In this document: one piece after another, positions 29,162 to 36,727 of the stretch
Numbering within the stretch: the stretch's first letter is position 1
How the letters are laid out: each line of letters opens with the position of its first letter
Origin: a virus
Direction: 5' to 3' (one strand)
Length of the DNA stretch: 48,442 bases
Virus record (IMG/VR): IMGVR_UViG_3300009285_012736
Location: 1 to 48,442 of that record
Notes under the pieces: generated by a model
Seen by the model: the letters and a program-made list of their open reading frames with translations, nothing else
The model's database searches: none
What the model was told of the DNA's origin: nothing
Translations under genes and position numbers: made by a program

Positions 29162-31081
29162 ATGGCACGGGAGCTCGAAGCACTTCGTACCGCCGTCCAG
29201 CTCTGCAAGGACACGTCTCCAACCTACGACGAGCTTGAGACGTGCCGCACCGCGGCCTCGGACAAGGCCCGACAAGCCATATACGACAACCCAAACACGA
29301 AGCCCATCCTGTCCTGTCTTGAGGAGCTCAAGAGCAGCACCGGATTCGTCGAGGACCTGGCAAAGCTCGGGGCCAACGGCTCGTTCGACCTGGAGGACAT
29401 CGAGCAGGCCGGCTCCATGATGTGCCGGGGCGGAAACCAGCGGCACACCACCATCGACAGAATCAAGCTCAAAGACGGCACGGAGTACCTCATCAAGCAT
29501 GAGGGCTCCGTCTCAGACCCAAGCGGAGACATCGCTACGTGGTCCGAGGCCCAGCAGATAGCCGAGATTCTTGGTGAGGACCTCCCATGGATTGTGTGGG
29601 CCAATCCGCTAGCCGGCCGCTTCGCCATGCTCAAGATTCCCATTCAAAAAGGCACCGGGCACTACTCCGAATATCAACCGCCGGAGGTCCTGACCTCTTT
29701 GATATTCGAGGTGCTGATGGCCGACCCGGATAGGATGGGTAACCCGGGCAACGTGGTCAGCCTGGGACTCGCCTCAATCGCTCACCTTGACATCTCTGAA
29801 TACTTCGCCGGCCTTCAGAGGAGTAACCCCGCTAGAGGGTTGTCGCCTGCTTCGAGGAGCTTCCTTTGCGACTGGATACTGAACGGGCCTGATGCAGTAG
29901 AGGAGCGGGCTCCCGGCATGTTGAAGGCCATCGACCAGGCGTTGTCGCGGTGGACGAATCAATGGAGACCGGCGATTGCCGGGCTTGGCTTTGATATTGC
30001 ACCACAGTCCGCGTGGCAGGATGCAGAGGCGCTGCTGACCACGCTCGCCAATGGAAGGCAGAACCTACCTGGGATGGATAGCGACGACCTTGGCTGTGCC
30101 TACCTGGGATACGACGTCGGTGGGGATGAGGATGAGGATGAGGAGGCTCGCCGGGCTGCTGAAGAAGCCAATCTCATAGACGGGGACGTAGAGAATTGCA
30201 TGGAGGTCAAAAAGTACCTTGAAAATGCCCGGGGCATCCTGGACAAGGTGCGTGAGCTGCCGGCAAGCGCGCCGCGCATCGATGCCTGCCTTCTACTGCG
30301 AGACGCGAAAGAGGTCCTTGATTCGGTTGAGCGGGACAAAGCCTCCATAGACTCGCACGGGTTGGTGGACTGCTTCGCTGAAGTCTTGCTGCCGGAATCC
30401 GCGATACCCGCCGCCTTTCAGGACTACCGGGAGCTTCTGCGCGGCAAGGGATGCGAACCCCCGCCGAAGGAGCAGCTCAGGCTCTCAGTGCTTGAGCACG
30501 ACCGGCAGTGCCAGCGGACCGCCAAAGACCTTGTGACGGCCAAACGCTACTTCGACGACGTGATTTCTGGAGCCCGCCCCTGTGATGAGCGCACCAAGGG
30601 TGATGCGGAAGCCAGGGGGCTGATAAGGGACTGGTACAATGGCGAGTGTCCCGTGGCCCTGCGGCGTGGGCGTGCGGAGGGGGACCAGGAGGTAACCCAA
30701 GAGCACCTCCTCGTCCAGGCCCTCGGAGAATCCTTCATCATAGCCGAGGAGGGCTGTTGGCCAAGTCCCATCGGCCCAATCGAGAAGAGGAACGAGCGGT
30801 GCAATGACATCATGGGGGACCTCGCCCATATCGGGAACGAGTTTACAAACATTCTCGAACACCCGCGCGGTTGCGACGACTTCTTCGAGCTCAGAGAGAA
30901 GCTCTTAGACATTGATAGAATCAGGGCCAGGAGTGGTTGTGAAGACGCCACGCGGAGGGCACGTCCAGGCCAGATTGCCCAGGCCACTCGCATGGTGTTG
31001 GACGAGGAGCAAGTCTTCAACGACACCATGGCCTTGATGACCAGGGCGCGGGATGCGTGCCGGGCGTTGGGCAAGGCTTGA
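29162..31081 (+). CDS. Atypical-kinase-like protein (PI3/4-kinase or HipA-type fold), 639 aa
   Basis: Residues about 98-215 follow an atypical-kinase pattern: a Lys-bearing strand (GTEYLIKHEG, Lys112), a Glu helix (WSEAQQIAEILGEDLPW), a catalytic loop MADPDRMGNPGN (Asp190-Arg, Asn194/197) and a metal-binding LDISEYF (Asp210), as in PI3/4-kinase-like and HipA-like proteins. The remaining ~420 residues are helical with an Asp/Glu stretch (about 325-334) and many Cys. ATG 29162 lacks a ribosome site and lies 7 bases from the IS end hairpin, so the gene may have lost its original start. Kinase fold: moderate confidence. Confidence 0.6.
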   Translation: MARELEALRTAVQLCKDTSPTYDELETCRTAASDKARQAIYDNPNTKPILSCLEELKSSTGFVEDLAKLGANGSFDLEDIEQAGSMMCRGGNQRHTTIDRIKLKDGTEYLIKHEGSVSDPSGDIATWSEAQQIAEILGEDLPWIVWANPLAGRFAMLKIPIQKGTGHYSEYQPPEVLTSLIFEVLMADPDRMGNPGNVVSLGLASIAHLDISEYFAGLQRSNPARGLSPASRSFLCDWILNGPDAVEERAPGMLKAIDQALSRWTNQWRPAIAGLGFDIAPQSAWQDAEALLTTLANGRQNLPGMDSDDLGCAYLGYDVGGDEDEDEEARRAAEEANLIDGDVENCMEVKKYLENARGILDKVRELPASAPRIDACLLLRDAKEVLDSVERDKASIDSHGLVDCFAEVLLPESAIPAAFQDYRELLRGKGCEPPPKEQLRLSVLEHDRQCQRTAKDLVTAKRYFDDVISGARPCDERTKGDAEARGLIRDWYNGECPVALRRGRAEGDQEVTQEHLLVQALGESFIIAEEGCWPSPIGPIEKRNERCNDIMGDLAHIGNEFTNILEHPRGCDDFFELREKLLDIDRIRARSGCEDATRRARPGQIAQATRMVLDEEQVFNDTMALMTRARDACRALGKA

Positions 31082-31091
31082 AGGACTGATG

Positions 31092-31484
31092 ATGATTGAA
31101 AACTTGCGGGATACCGGCTGGGACATCGACCTGATGAAGGACGCTCTCGTCGGCGTTGGAGCGATTCCACTCCAGGGGCGGGAACTCCGAAAGGACGCCT
31201 GCACCTGCTGCATCATTGACCGGAAGAAACCGAAGACCGACCCAACCAATCTCATCTGCACCACCAAAAGCGCCCTCGGAACCCTGTCCACCGGCGAGGT
31301 GCGGGACTGGTGCGTGTCCCCACTGGTGTATCTGGCCAACGGCCGCTGCTCACGGGCGTTGGACATCCGTGAGGGCGCCAAGTTCTGCAAGACCCGGGTG
31401 AACCCCAAGACGGACCTTCGTGGGTTCATGGAGTGCTTCATCCCCTTCTTCCGCTCCAAGGGGCCGAAGCCGGCTGGGAAGTAG
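31092..31484 (+). CDS. Cys-rich hypothetical protein, 130 aa
   Basis: ATG 31092 (or 31089) is 6 bases after AAGGA at the end of the previous gene. Eight or more Cys occur in spaced groups (DACTCCIID, LICTTK, DWCVSP, GRCSRALD, KFCKTR, ECFIPFF), which suggests metal binding or an iron-sulfur cluster. No family is recognised. It is in line with the two following genes with almost no spacing. Confidence 0.65.
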   Translation: MIENLRDTGWDIDLMKDALVGVGAIPLQGRELRKDACTCCIIDRKKPKTDPTNLICTTKSALGTLSTGEVRDWCVSPLVYLANGRCSRALDIREGAKFCKTRVNPKTDLRGFMECFIPFFRSKGPKPAGK

Positions 31485-31486
31485 CC

Positions 31487-31795
31487 ATGGGCAAGCCGGT
31501 GGCCGACCTGAAGGATGCAAGAGGCTGCCCCATCGGGTCTGAGTTCGTCCGGTGGTTTCGGAACCAGGTGAGCAAGGACACGGAGGAGCTGGATGCCTCC
31601 GGCAAAAGCCGGAGGGGCGCGGCCTTCACCGTCAGCGAGCGCCAGGTGAACACCCGGTTCAAGCTGATGAAGGACCCCAAGCGGGGGGAGGTCCTCCGCC
31701 ACCTCCAGGATTGTGGGTTCAAGCTCAAAGAGCGGGCGGACATCGAGAGCACCGATGACGAGGGTGCGATGTTCACCATGGAGTGGGCACGATGA
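31487..31795 (+). CDS. Hypothetical protein, 102 aa
   Basis: ATG 31487 lies 2 bases after the preceding stop, with GGGAAG upstream. The protein is basic and mostly helical (CPIGSEFVRWFRNQVSKDTE, then GEVLRHLQDCGFKLKERADI), possibly a small nucleic-acid-binding fold. Its stop overlaps the next start (ATGA). No family is recognised. Confidence 0.65.
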   Translation: MGKPVADLKDARGCPIGSEFVRWFRNQVSKDTEELDASGKSRRGAAFTVSERQVNTRFKLMKDPKRGEVLRHLQDCGFKLKERADIESTDDEGAMFTMEWAR

Positions 31796-32211
31796 CTGAA
31801 GACCGGCCGGCGACGGAAGATACTCAGGCTGTGGCAGAGGACGCGATGCTGGACGCGGTGGTGGCCAGGATGGTCGAGTGCATCGGCGACGGGGACCCCA
31901 ACAGTGACGACGCGCGGGTCTGCCTGCTGTCCAACCTGCCCGAGGTAGACGGATGCACCCCGAAGGCCGTCCTGCTCGCGGATAGCTCCTGCGGCGGGTG
32001 CAGCGATGCCCAGGAGGCCCTGGACCGCGAGGGAACCCCCTACGACAGGGTTGACACCTTCTCGGCCCGTGGTATAGGATTGGTGCGTCAGGTGGAGAAG
32101 AAGCTGGTCCCACAGCTCCTTCTCGTGGACTGTGCGGACAGGATACTCATGGAGCTGGAGCTCCCAGGAGGAGACGAAGATGTTGAAGGTGAAGCTGCTG
32201 GCCCGGGGTAA
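31792..32211 (+). CDS. Thioredoxin-fold (glutaredoxin-like) protein, 139 aa
   Basis: ATG 31792 overlaps the previous stop. An acidic N-terminal ~55 residues lead into a thioredoxin-like domain: VLLADSSCGGCSDAQEALDR with a CxxC redox pair, then TPYDRVDTF, and VPQLLLVDCADRILMELELPG holding the cis-Pro loop and last strands. It may reduce disulfides or feed reducing power to a viral enzyme, but no ribonucleotide reductase is seen here. Fold assignment is fairly good; role unknown. Confidence 0.75.
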   Translation: MTEDRPATEDTQAVAEDAMLDAVVARMVECIGDGDPNSDDARVCLLSNLPEVDGCTPKAVLLADSSCGGCSDAQEALDREGTPYDRVDTFSARGIGLVRQVEKKLVPQLLLVDCADRILMELELPGGDEDVEGEAAGPG

Positions 32212-32401
32212 CGGACTCACCCCCTACGTCAGCGCCGTGCAGAGGAGCGGGCGGGTCCAGAAGGCGTTCGCCAACCAGATAGGGAAGCCCGCCGGCGCCT
32301 GCGTCCGGGGCGCGGTCCACCGTGGCATGTCCCTGAGCGAAATCCGCAAGGCGGTCGGCGACTGCGGCAGGAAGCACGCCGGGACCAAGCTCAACCTCTA
32401 G
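32180..32401 (+). CDS. Small basic protein, 73 aa
   Basis: ATG 32180 follows AGGAGG and overlaps the thioredoxin-like gene by 32 bases. The protein is very basic with a helix-turn-helix-like segment (GMSLSEIRKAVGDCGRKHAG). It could bind DNA or RNA. It is the last gene before the terminator at 32434. No family is recognised. Confidence 0.65.
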   Translation: MLKVKLLARGNGLTPYVSAVQRSGRVQKAFANQIGKPAGACVRGAVHRGMSLSEIRKAVGDCGRKHAGTKLNL

Positions 32402-32621
32402 GGCCGGTCCCCGCCGCCAATCGTCGCAACCGAGAAAGCACGCCGCGAGCCAACGCGCGGCGTGCTTTCGTTTTCACCACCCGTCCAAGCATTTCCCTGG
32501 CCTCGTCGGCCAGCCGTCCCCGGGCGTGCAAGCACCCGAAGCACACTCCATCGAAGAAGCGCAGCCCAGGCTCACCGCACCGGCAGCACCGCGGCAGCGG
32601 GTCCGCCGCATCCTCCCACAC
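32391..32621 (-). CDS. Zinc-ribbon protein, 76 aa
   Basis: GTG 32621 lies 14 bases after the polymerase stop, next to palindrome copy 7, and lacks a clear ribosome site. Two Cys pairs (CCRCGEPGLRFFDGVCFGCL) form a zinc ribbon, followed by a basic helical tail. The 3' half overlaps the terminator of the opposing operon. The Cys pattern supports a real gene, but start and expression are uncertain. Confidence 0.5.
   Translation of the reverse strand: MWEDAADPLPRCCRCGEPGLRFFDGVCFGCLHARGRLADEAREMLGRVVKTKARRALARGVLSRLRRLAAGTGPRG
32434..32474 (+). terminator. Rho-independent terminator of the 26.2-32.4 kb operon
   Basis: A perfect 14-bp stem (32434-32447 with 32456-32469), 8-base loop, is followed by GTTTTC. 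It ends the rightward operon. It lies inside the 3' part of the opposing small zinc-ribbon gene. Confidence 0.85.
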
Positions 32622-32622
32622 A

Positions 32623-32640
32623 GTTGACCTTTATCTCAAC
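32623..32640. promoter_or_regulatory. Dispersed palindrome, copy 7 (GTTGAC-CTTTAT-CTCAAC)
   Basis: One change in one half-site. The minus-strand core is ATAAAG. It contains the stop codon of the polymerase gene (32636-32638) and precedes the zinc-ribbon gene. Confidence 0.8.
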
Positions 32641-34996
32641 AAGCCTCAAGCGGCATCAGGCTGCCCCAGCGTGGACCGACCTTCACTTCCGCTGTGATGG
32701 GGACCATCAGCGGGTTGATTCTGGGGACGATTCTCAGCAGCTCCGCCGCAACGGCGTTCACGATGTCCTCCCTCACCTCCAGGTCGAGCGAGTCGTACAC
32801 CGTGGCCAGCGGGCGGATGGCATCCCCGGCATCCGCCAGGAGGTGTTGGACCTCCAAGGAGCCCATCAACCGCTTCATCACGTACACGCCCAACTCCTGC
32901 ACAGGCATGTTGATGGCCTTGCGGACCGCGCCGGCCCTCACGGACTCATAGGGGTGGAACACCTCGAACAGCCACCGGCGCCGCCCGGTCCATCCCTGCA
33001 CGTAGCCGTGCTTTCGCACGAACATCTCCGTCTGGCGCATGTACCTGCGGACACCCGGGTAGCTGTTGAAGTACCGGTCCATGAAGGTCTGCGCCCAATC
33101 GAGGTCCCTGAGAGGCTCATGCCCGCCGGAGACCTTGTTGGCCCGCTTGATGGCCTGGTTCACCTGGACCAGGAGCCCCGACGTGCTCATGCCGAATGGT
33201 ATGCCGAAGTTCAGGAACTTGGCGTCTCGGCGCATGGCAGCGGTCACCTTGTCTTGTGGGACACCATGGACGGAGGCGCCCGTTGCACGGTGGACGTCCT
33301 GATTATGCACGAACACCCTCATCAGGCCCGGGCACCTTGATATGTGGGCAAGTCCGCGGAGCTCTATCTGGTTCAGGTCCAGTGAGAGCCACACGTACCC
33401 GGGCGCCGCCACGAAGCCATCCCTGACCATCCTACCCTCCTCGTCTCGGGTGGGTTGGTTGTAGATGTTCAGCGGGTCGCCACAGGACCATCGCCCGGTA
33501 TCGGCACCGGTGGGGCGGATGCGCGCTCTGACCCTCCCATCGGGGCCGGCGGCCAACGGTATCGGCCTCACATAGGTTCCGAGCAGCTTGTACAGCCTCC
33601 GGTACTCGATGATGTGAGGCACGATGGGGTGTCTGGCCTCGATGGCTTCGAGGGCTACCCGGTCGGTCGAGTAACCGGTCTTCGTCTTGCGCCCGCGGGG
33701 CAGCTTGAGCTTGCGGAAGACGACATCGGAGACCTGCGCCGGGCTCAGGGGGTTCATCGGATACCCGCAGTCGTCGATGGCCTTCTGCTCAGCGGCGATG
33801 GCCGTCTCAAGGAGCTTCTCCAGCTTGGCAAAGTGCTCCTTGTCGATGAGGATGCCGTTCCGCTCCATCATCATTGCCAGCCACAAGGGCTCGCGGTCGG
33901 TCACGTACACGTCCCATAATCCGCGGCGCTCAAGCTCCGCCCGGAAGCGTTCATAGAGCCTGAGAGTGACCTGAGCGTCCAGAGCGGCGTAGCGCGCCAC
34001 CTTCTCCGGGTCCTCATCGTCCACGCCATTGGGGAACAGTTTGGAGAAGTCATCCATCCGGGCTCCCAGCAACTCCCGGCCCAATGTCTTGAGGCTGAGG
34101 CCGGGCTCACCAAGGACGTGGGCCATCAGCATTGTGTCATCGAACGACGTGACCTTGATTCCAACGGCCCGCAGGTGCGGGATGTCGAACAGGGCATTGT
34201 GGAAGACCATGTGGGTGCCGAGGTAGTTGGGCACGGCCGACTTGAAGCCCCCTGCGGTGAAGAACACCGTCGAGCTTTCATCGGGCTCCCGCCAGGCCAG
34301 CGATATGCAGTGCAGCTTGCCGGTGTTCGCTATCTCGGTGTCCACCGCGACGGTTGGAGCGGTCACGACCGTCAAGAACTTGTTCTTCCACGCCGAGTCG
34401 TAGCTTGGCACGAGGGCTTCGAGCGTGCCGTCGAGGTACTCTTTGAGGCGCCGGAAGCCGTGCCATACCAACTCAGACATGGCGGGGTTGTGCAACTCAG
34501 CCGCCGGATGATAGGTCGGGAAGACCTGGTAGTCCGTGCCGTCCAGTTGGATGTGGTGGACGACGCGACCAATCCGCTCCATCGTTCCCTGGTCGCCGAT
34601 AAGGAATGTCGAGGCGGGCAGCCCCAAGGTGACGATGACCTGGGGTGACACCAGCTTGATTTCCTTCGTGAGCCAACGATACCCACAGTCGGAGGCTTCA
34701 GCCGGCGTCGGTGTGCGGTTTCCCTTGGGCCGGCACTTCACCAGGTTGGTGACGTATACCTCGGACCTCTTCAGCCCAATCGCCGCGAGGAGCTGGTTCA
34801 GAACGGCGCCGGCCTCACCGGTAAAGGGGATGCCCTTCACGTCCTCGTTGAAGCCCGGGGCCTCACCGACAATCATCACGCTGGGCTTCATCGGTCCGTG
34901 GCCCGGGACAGGCCCTTTGCACTCCGCCCGCAAGTGGCAGTGAGCGCAGTCCTTCAGCCCGGCAACGAGGTCTGCTTGTGGGTCAATGCTGCTCAT
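32636..34996 (-). CDS. Fusion of family-4 uracil-DNA glycosylase, 3'-5' exonuclease and family-A DNA polymerase
   Basis: The 786-aa protein has three domains. Residues 1-195: family-4 UDG with iron-sulfur Cys (C17, C20, C88, C104), GEAPGFNED (44-52) and HPAAE (163). About 210-350: DnaQ-like exonuclease with VDTEIA (Asp219, Glu221), HNALFD and YAALDA (Asp340). About 365-786: polymerase with motif A SLDLNQIELRGLAHIS (Asp540), the O-helix RRDAKFLNFGIPFG, and motif C TVYDSLDLEV, where VHDE became VYDS: the catalytic Asp is kept but His and Glu are lost. No 5' nuclease is present. It is the viral replicase; the UDG could excise uracil during synthesis. SPO1-like phage polymerases also carry a UDG-like domain. 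ATG 34996 is chosen over TTG 35017. Confidence 0.95.
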   Translation of the reverse strand: MSSIDPQADLVAGLKDCAHCHLRAECKGPVPGHGPMKPSVMIVGEAPGFNEDVKGIPFTGEAGAVLNQLLAAIGLKRSEVYVTNLVKCRPKGNRTPTPAEASDCGYRWLTKEIKLVSPQVIVTLGLPASTFLIGDQGTMERIGRVVHHIQLDGTDYQVFPTYHPAAELHNPAMSELVWHGFRRLKEYLDGTLEALVPSYDSAWKNKFLTVVTAPTVAVDTEIANTGKLHCISLAWREPDESSTVFFTAGGFKSAVPNYLGTHMVFHNALFDIPHLRAVGIKVTSFDDTMLMAHVLGEPGLSLKTLGRELLGARMDDFSKLFPNGVDDEDPEKVARYAALDAQVTLRLYERFRAELERRGLWDVYVTDREPLWLAMMMERNGILIDKEHFAKLEKLLETAIAAEQKAIDDCGYPMNPLSPAQVSDVVFRKLKLPRGRKTKTGYSTDRVALEAIEARHPIVPHIIEYRRLYKLLGTYVRPIPLAAGPDGRVRARIRPTGADTGRWSCGDPLNIYNQPTRDEEGRMVRDGFVAAPGYVWLSLDLNQIELRGLAHISRCPGLMRVFVHNQDVHRATGASVHGVPQDKVTAAMRRDAKFLNFGIPFGMSTSGLLVQVNQAIKRANKVSGGHEPLRDLDWAQTFMDRYFNSYPGVRRYMRQTEMFVRKHGYVQGWTGRRRWLFEVFHPYESVRAGAVRKAINMPVQELGVYVMKRLMGSLEVQHLLADAGDAIRPLATVYDSLDLEVREDIVNAVAAELLRIVPRINPLMVPITAEVKVGPRWGSLMPLEAC

Positions 34997-35402
34997 ATCC
35001 CACCTCTCGGACAACAATCATCGTAACGTCCTGCTCACTCCAGATGCGCCTCAACGCCGTGTATGCCACCTGGGCGTCGTCGTGGTAGCCAATCCCATTC
35101 AGCCCATCATGGACGGACGCTATCACGTTGGCCACGTCCGGTTTGCCCGTAGCGGGGCATCCGAGGGCGGCCTTCCGCCGCTTCTTCGACCAGGACGTCG
35201 GCATCCTGCGCTCCACCCGGATGGTCACCTGCACAGCGCCCTCGAAGCACGTGGGGTCTGCCTGGGCGGCAAACGCAGCCACACGGGCCTGGAAGCTGCC
35301 AACGTCAGGCGAGTAGACGTGGCGCGTCGCGGGTCCCGCGGAGTGGCGCGGTCGGCCCTTGCCCGACGGTTTTCCGGGAACGGCGAACTTGAATGACCTC
35401 AT
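34983..35402 (-). CDS. RusA-family Holliday junction resolvase, 139 aa
   Basis: The pattern matches RusA: an N-terminal strand with GKPSGKGRPRH, then TGKPDVANVIASVHDGLNG and GYHDDAQV. The usual KPDxDN is KPDVAN here, so one acidic position is Ala, while the later DGLNG and HDD acids remain. The enzyme resolves four-way junctions during replication or before packaging. It overlaps both neighbours by a few bases and belongs to the leftward replication operon. Confidence 0.9.
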   Translation of the reverse strand: MRSFKFAVPGKPSGKGRPRHSAGPATRHVYSPDVGSFQARVAAFAAQADPTCFEGAVQVTIRVERRMPTSWSKKRRKAALGCPATGKPDVANVIASVHDGLNGIGYHDDAQVAYTALRRIWSEQDVTMIVVREVGYEQH

Positions 35403-36397
35403 ATCACTATCGGCTTATTGGCATGTTGGTACGCCGGGCAGCTCGACTTGTAGACGCAGACCAGGCACTCGAACGCGCTGCCTGTGTAGTCCGGTGGTGG
35501 GAGTTCACCACCAGCCAAAAGCTCAGATACTTCCTCCCAACGCCAGACCAGGTTCTCCTGGACAAACCCATTCGCAGGCACCACGAACTTGTTGATTTCT
35601 CCGGTGTTCCGGTTCAAGACCACCAGCAGGCTGTTGGCCTGCCCCTTTGCCATCATGTACATCTGCATCTGGCCGTAGTAGTCCGGGACCGCGGAGAGCA
35701 CCGAGGTATCCTTGATGTAGTCAGACCGGGCAGCGCTCAGGCACTTGAGCTCAAGGTTGCCCCACGGGCGCCCCGGCCGTCTAACATCCCCGTCCGGGTG
35801 ACCGCGAAAGCGCAGTTTCGGGGTCACGTCAATGGTCAGCTCTTCCTGCTTGTCGAGGACGTTGGCCACCTCCAAGCCCCGGGCTTTGAGCCACTTGACC
35901 AGCAGGGGTTCAAGCAGGTTGCCCGCGGCGGCAACGACGTCCCACTCCGGTTTCCTGGGATTCGTTTCCGGCATCTTGAACAGCCGGTACGCCACACGCC
36001 TCCGGCAGTGCCCAACAGCACTCATCCCCACCATCACCATCCCACCGGTAGCCGGCGGCAGTGGGCTGGATGCGGGCGTGGCAGCAGGTATCCCCACCAG
36101 CCCATCAGTAGGCATTGTCGGTTCAGGTGGATTCCCCGCCCCGGTGGCGCAGAACCAGCACAGCGGTTGGTGAGTCCACTTCATGGTGGTGCAATTCCCC
36201 CCCGCCGCGCCACGGGCGCATCCAGAGCCGCCGGCGGAGTAGAACGCGGACATCAGGGACAGCCACTTGGCTATGTTCTTGAGCAGGCGGATTGTCAACA
36301 CCTCCGAGGATGGTTGGGCCTTGCGGGCAGCCGCCAGTGCCAGGAGCAGTTTGTCGCCCTCCAGCAGCCTCTTGGAAATCTCAAGCGCGTTCGACAT
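35399..36397 (-). CDS. PD-(D/E)XK nuclease with C-terminal Cys cluster (Cas4/RecB-like), 332 aa
   Basis: The nuclease core is visible: a His/Glu helix, then RGHPDGDV, then WGNLELKCLS (Asp, Glu-x-Lys), then YYGQMQMYM (motif III-like Gln). Four late Cys (FECLVCVYKSSCPAY) resemble the iron-sulfur knot of Cas4 and AddB-type nucleases. The N-terminus also has a Cys set (GGSGCARG, GGNCTT, PLCWFCATG) that could bind zinc. It is probably a recombination exonuclease. ATG 36397 follows GGAGGG. Confidence 0.85.
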   Translation of the reverse strand: MSNALEISKRLLEGDKLLLALAAARKAQPSSEVLTIRLLKNIAKWLSLMSAFYSAGGSGCARGAAGGNCTTMKWTHQPLCWFCATGAGNPPEPTMPTDGLVGIPAATPASSPLPPATGGMVMVGMSAVGHCRRRVAYRLFKMPETNPRKPEWDVVAAAGNLLEPLLVKWLKARGLEVANVLDKQEELTIDVTPKLRFRGHPDGDVRRPGRPWGNLELKCLSAARSDYIKDTSVLSAVPDYYGQMQMYMMAKGQANSLLVVLNRNTGEINKFVVPANGFVQENLVWRWEEVSELLAGGELPPPDYTGSAFECLVCVYKSSCPAYQHANKPIVI

Positions 36398-36727
36398 CTA
36401 TCCCTCCTGGGCTTTCTTCCGCCTGATGTAAGCTCCAACGTCTACAAACGTCGCGCCGCCGCCGGGCTGGTCTTTGAGCAGCGCTGCTCGCATGAGGTCC
36501 AGGTCATGGACGGTCGCCTGATACTCCACGCGGCGCGCTTCGATGGTCTCCTCGATGCTCTTCAACTCATCGACGAGCCCTTGGGTGCCCCCTGCCCGTG
36601 GATTCGTCCTTGTTACAATGACCAGGCGCCTTCGCCGCGTTTGGAGTCGGAACAGCTCATACTCCTGCTGTTCCTTCGTGTCGCGGAGCTTGTCCAGGTC
36701 ATCTCGTATCTGCTTGGTATCAGGCAT
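36398..36727 (-). CDS. Coiled-coil hypothetical protein, 109 aa
   Basis: ATG 36727 overlaps the sulfotransferase-like gene by 8 bases, and the stop abuts the nuclease start. The first 85 residues are charged heptad-like helices (IRDDLDKLRDTKEQQEYELF, then LVDELKSIEETIEARRVEYQ), a likely coiled coil. It could serve as a recombination or replication accessory protein. No family is recognised. Confidence 0.7.
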   Translation of the reverse strand: MPDTKQIRDDLDKLRDTKEQQEYELFRLQTRRRRLVIVTRTNPRAGGTQGLVDELKSIEETIEARRVEYQATVHDLDLMRAALLKDQPGGGATFVDVGAYIRRKKAQEG

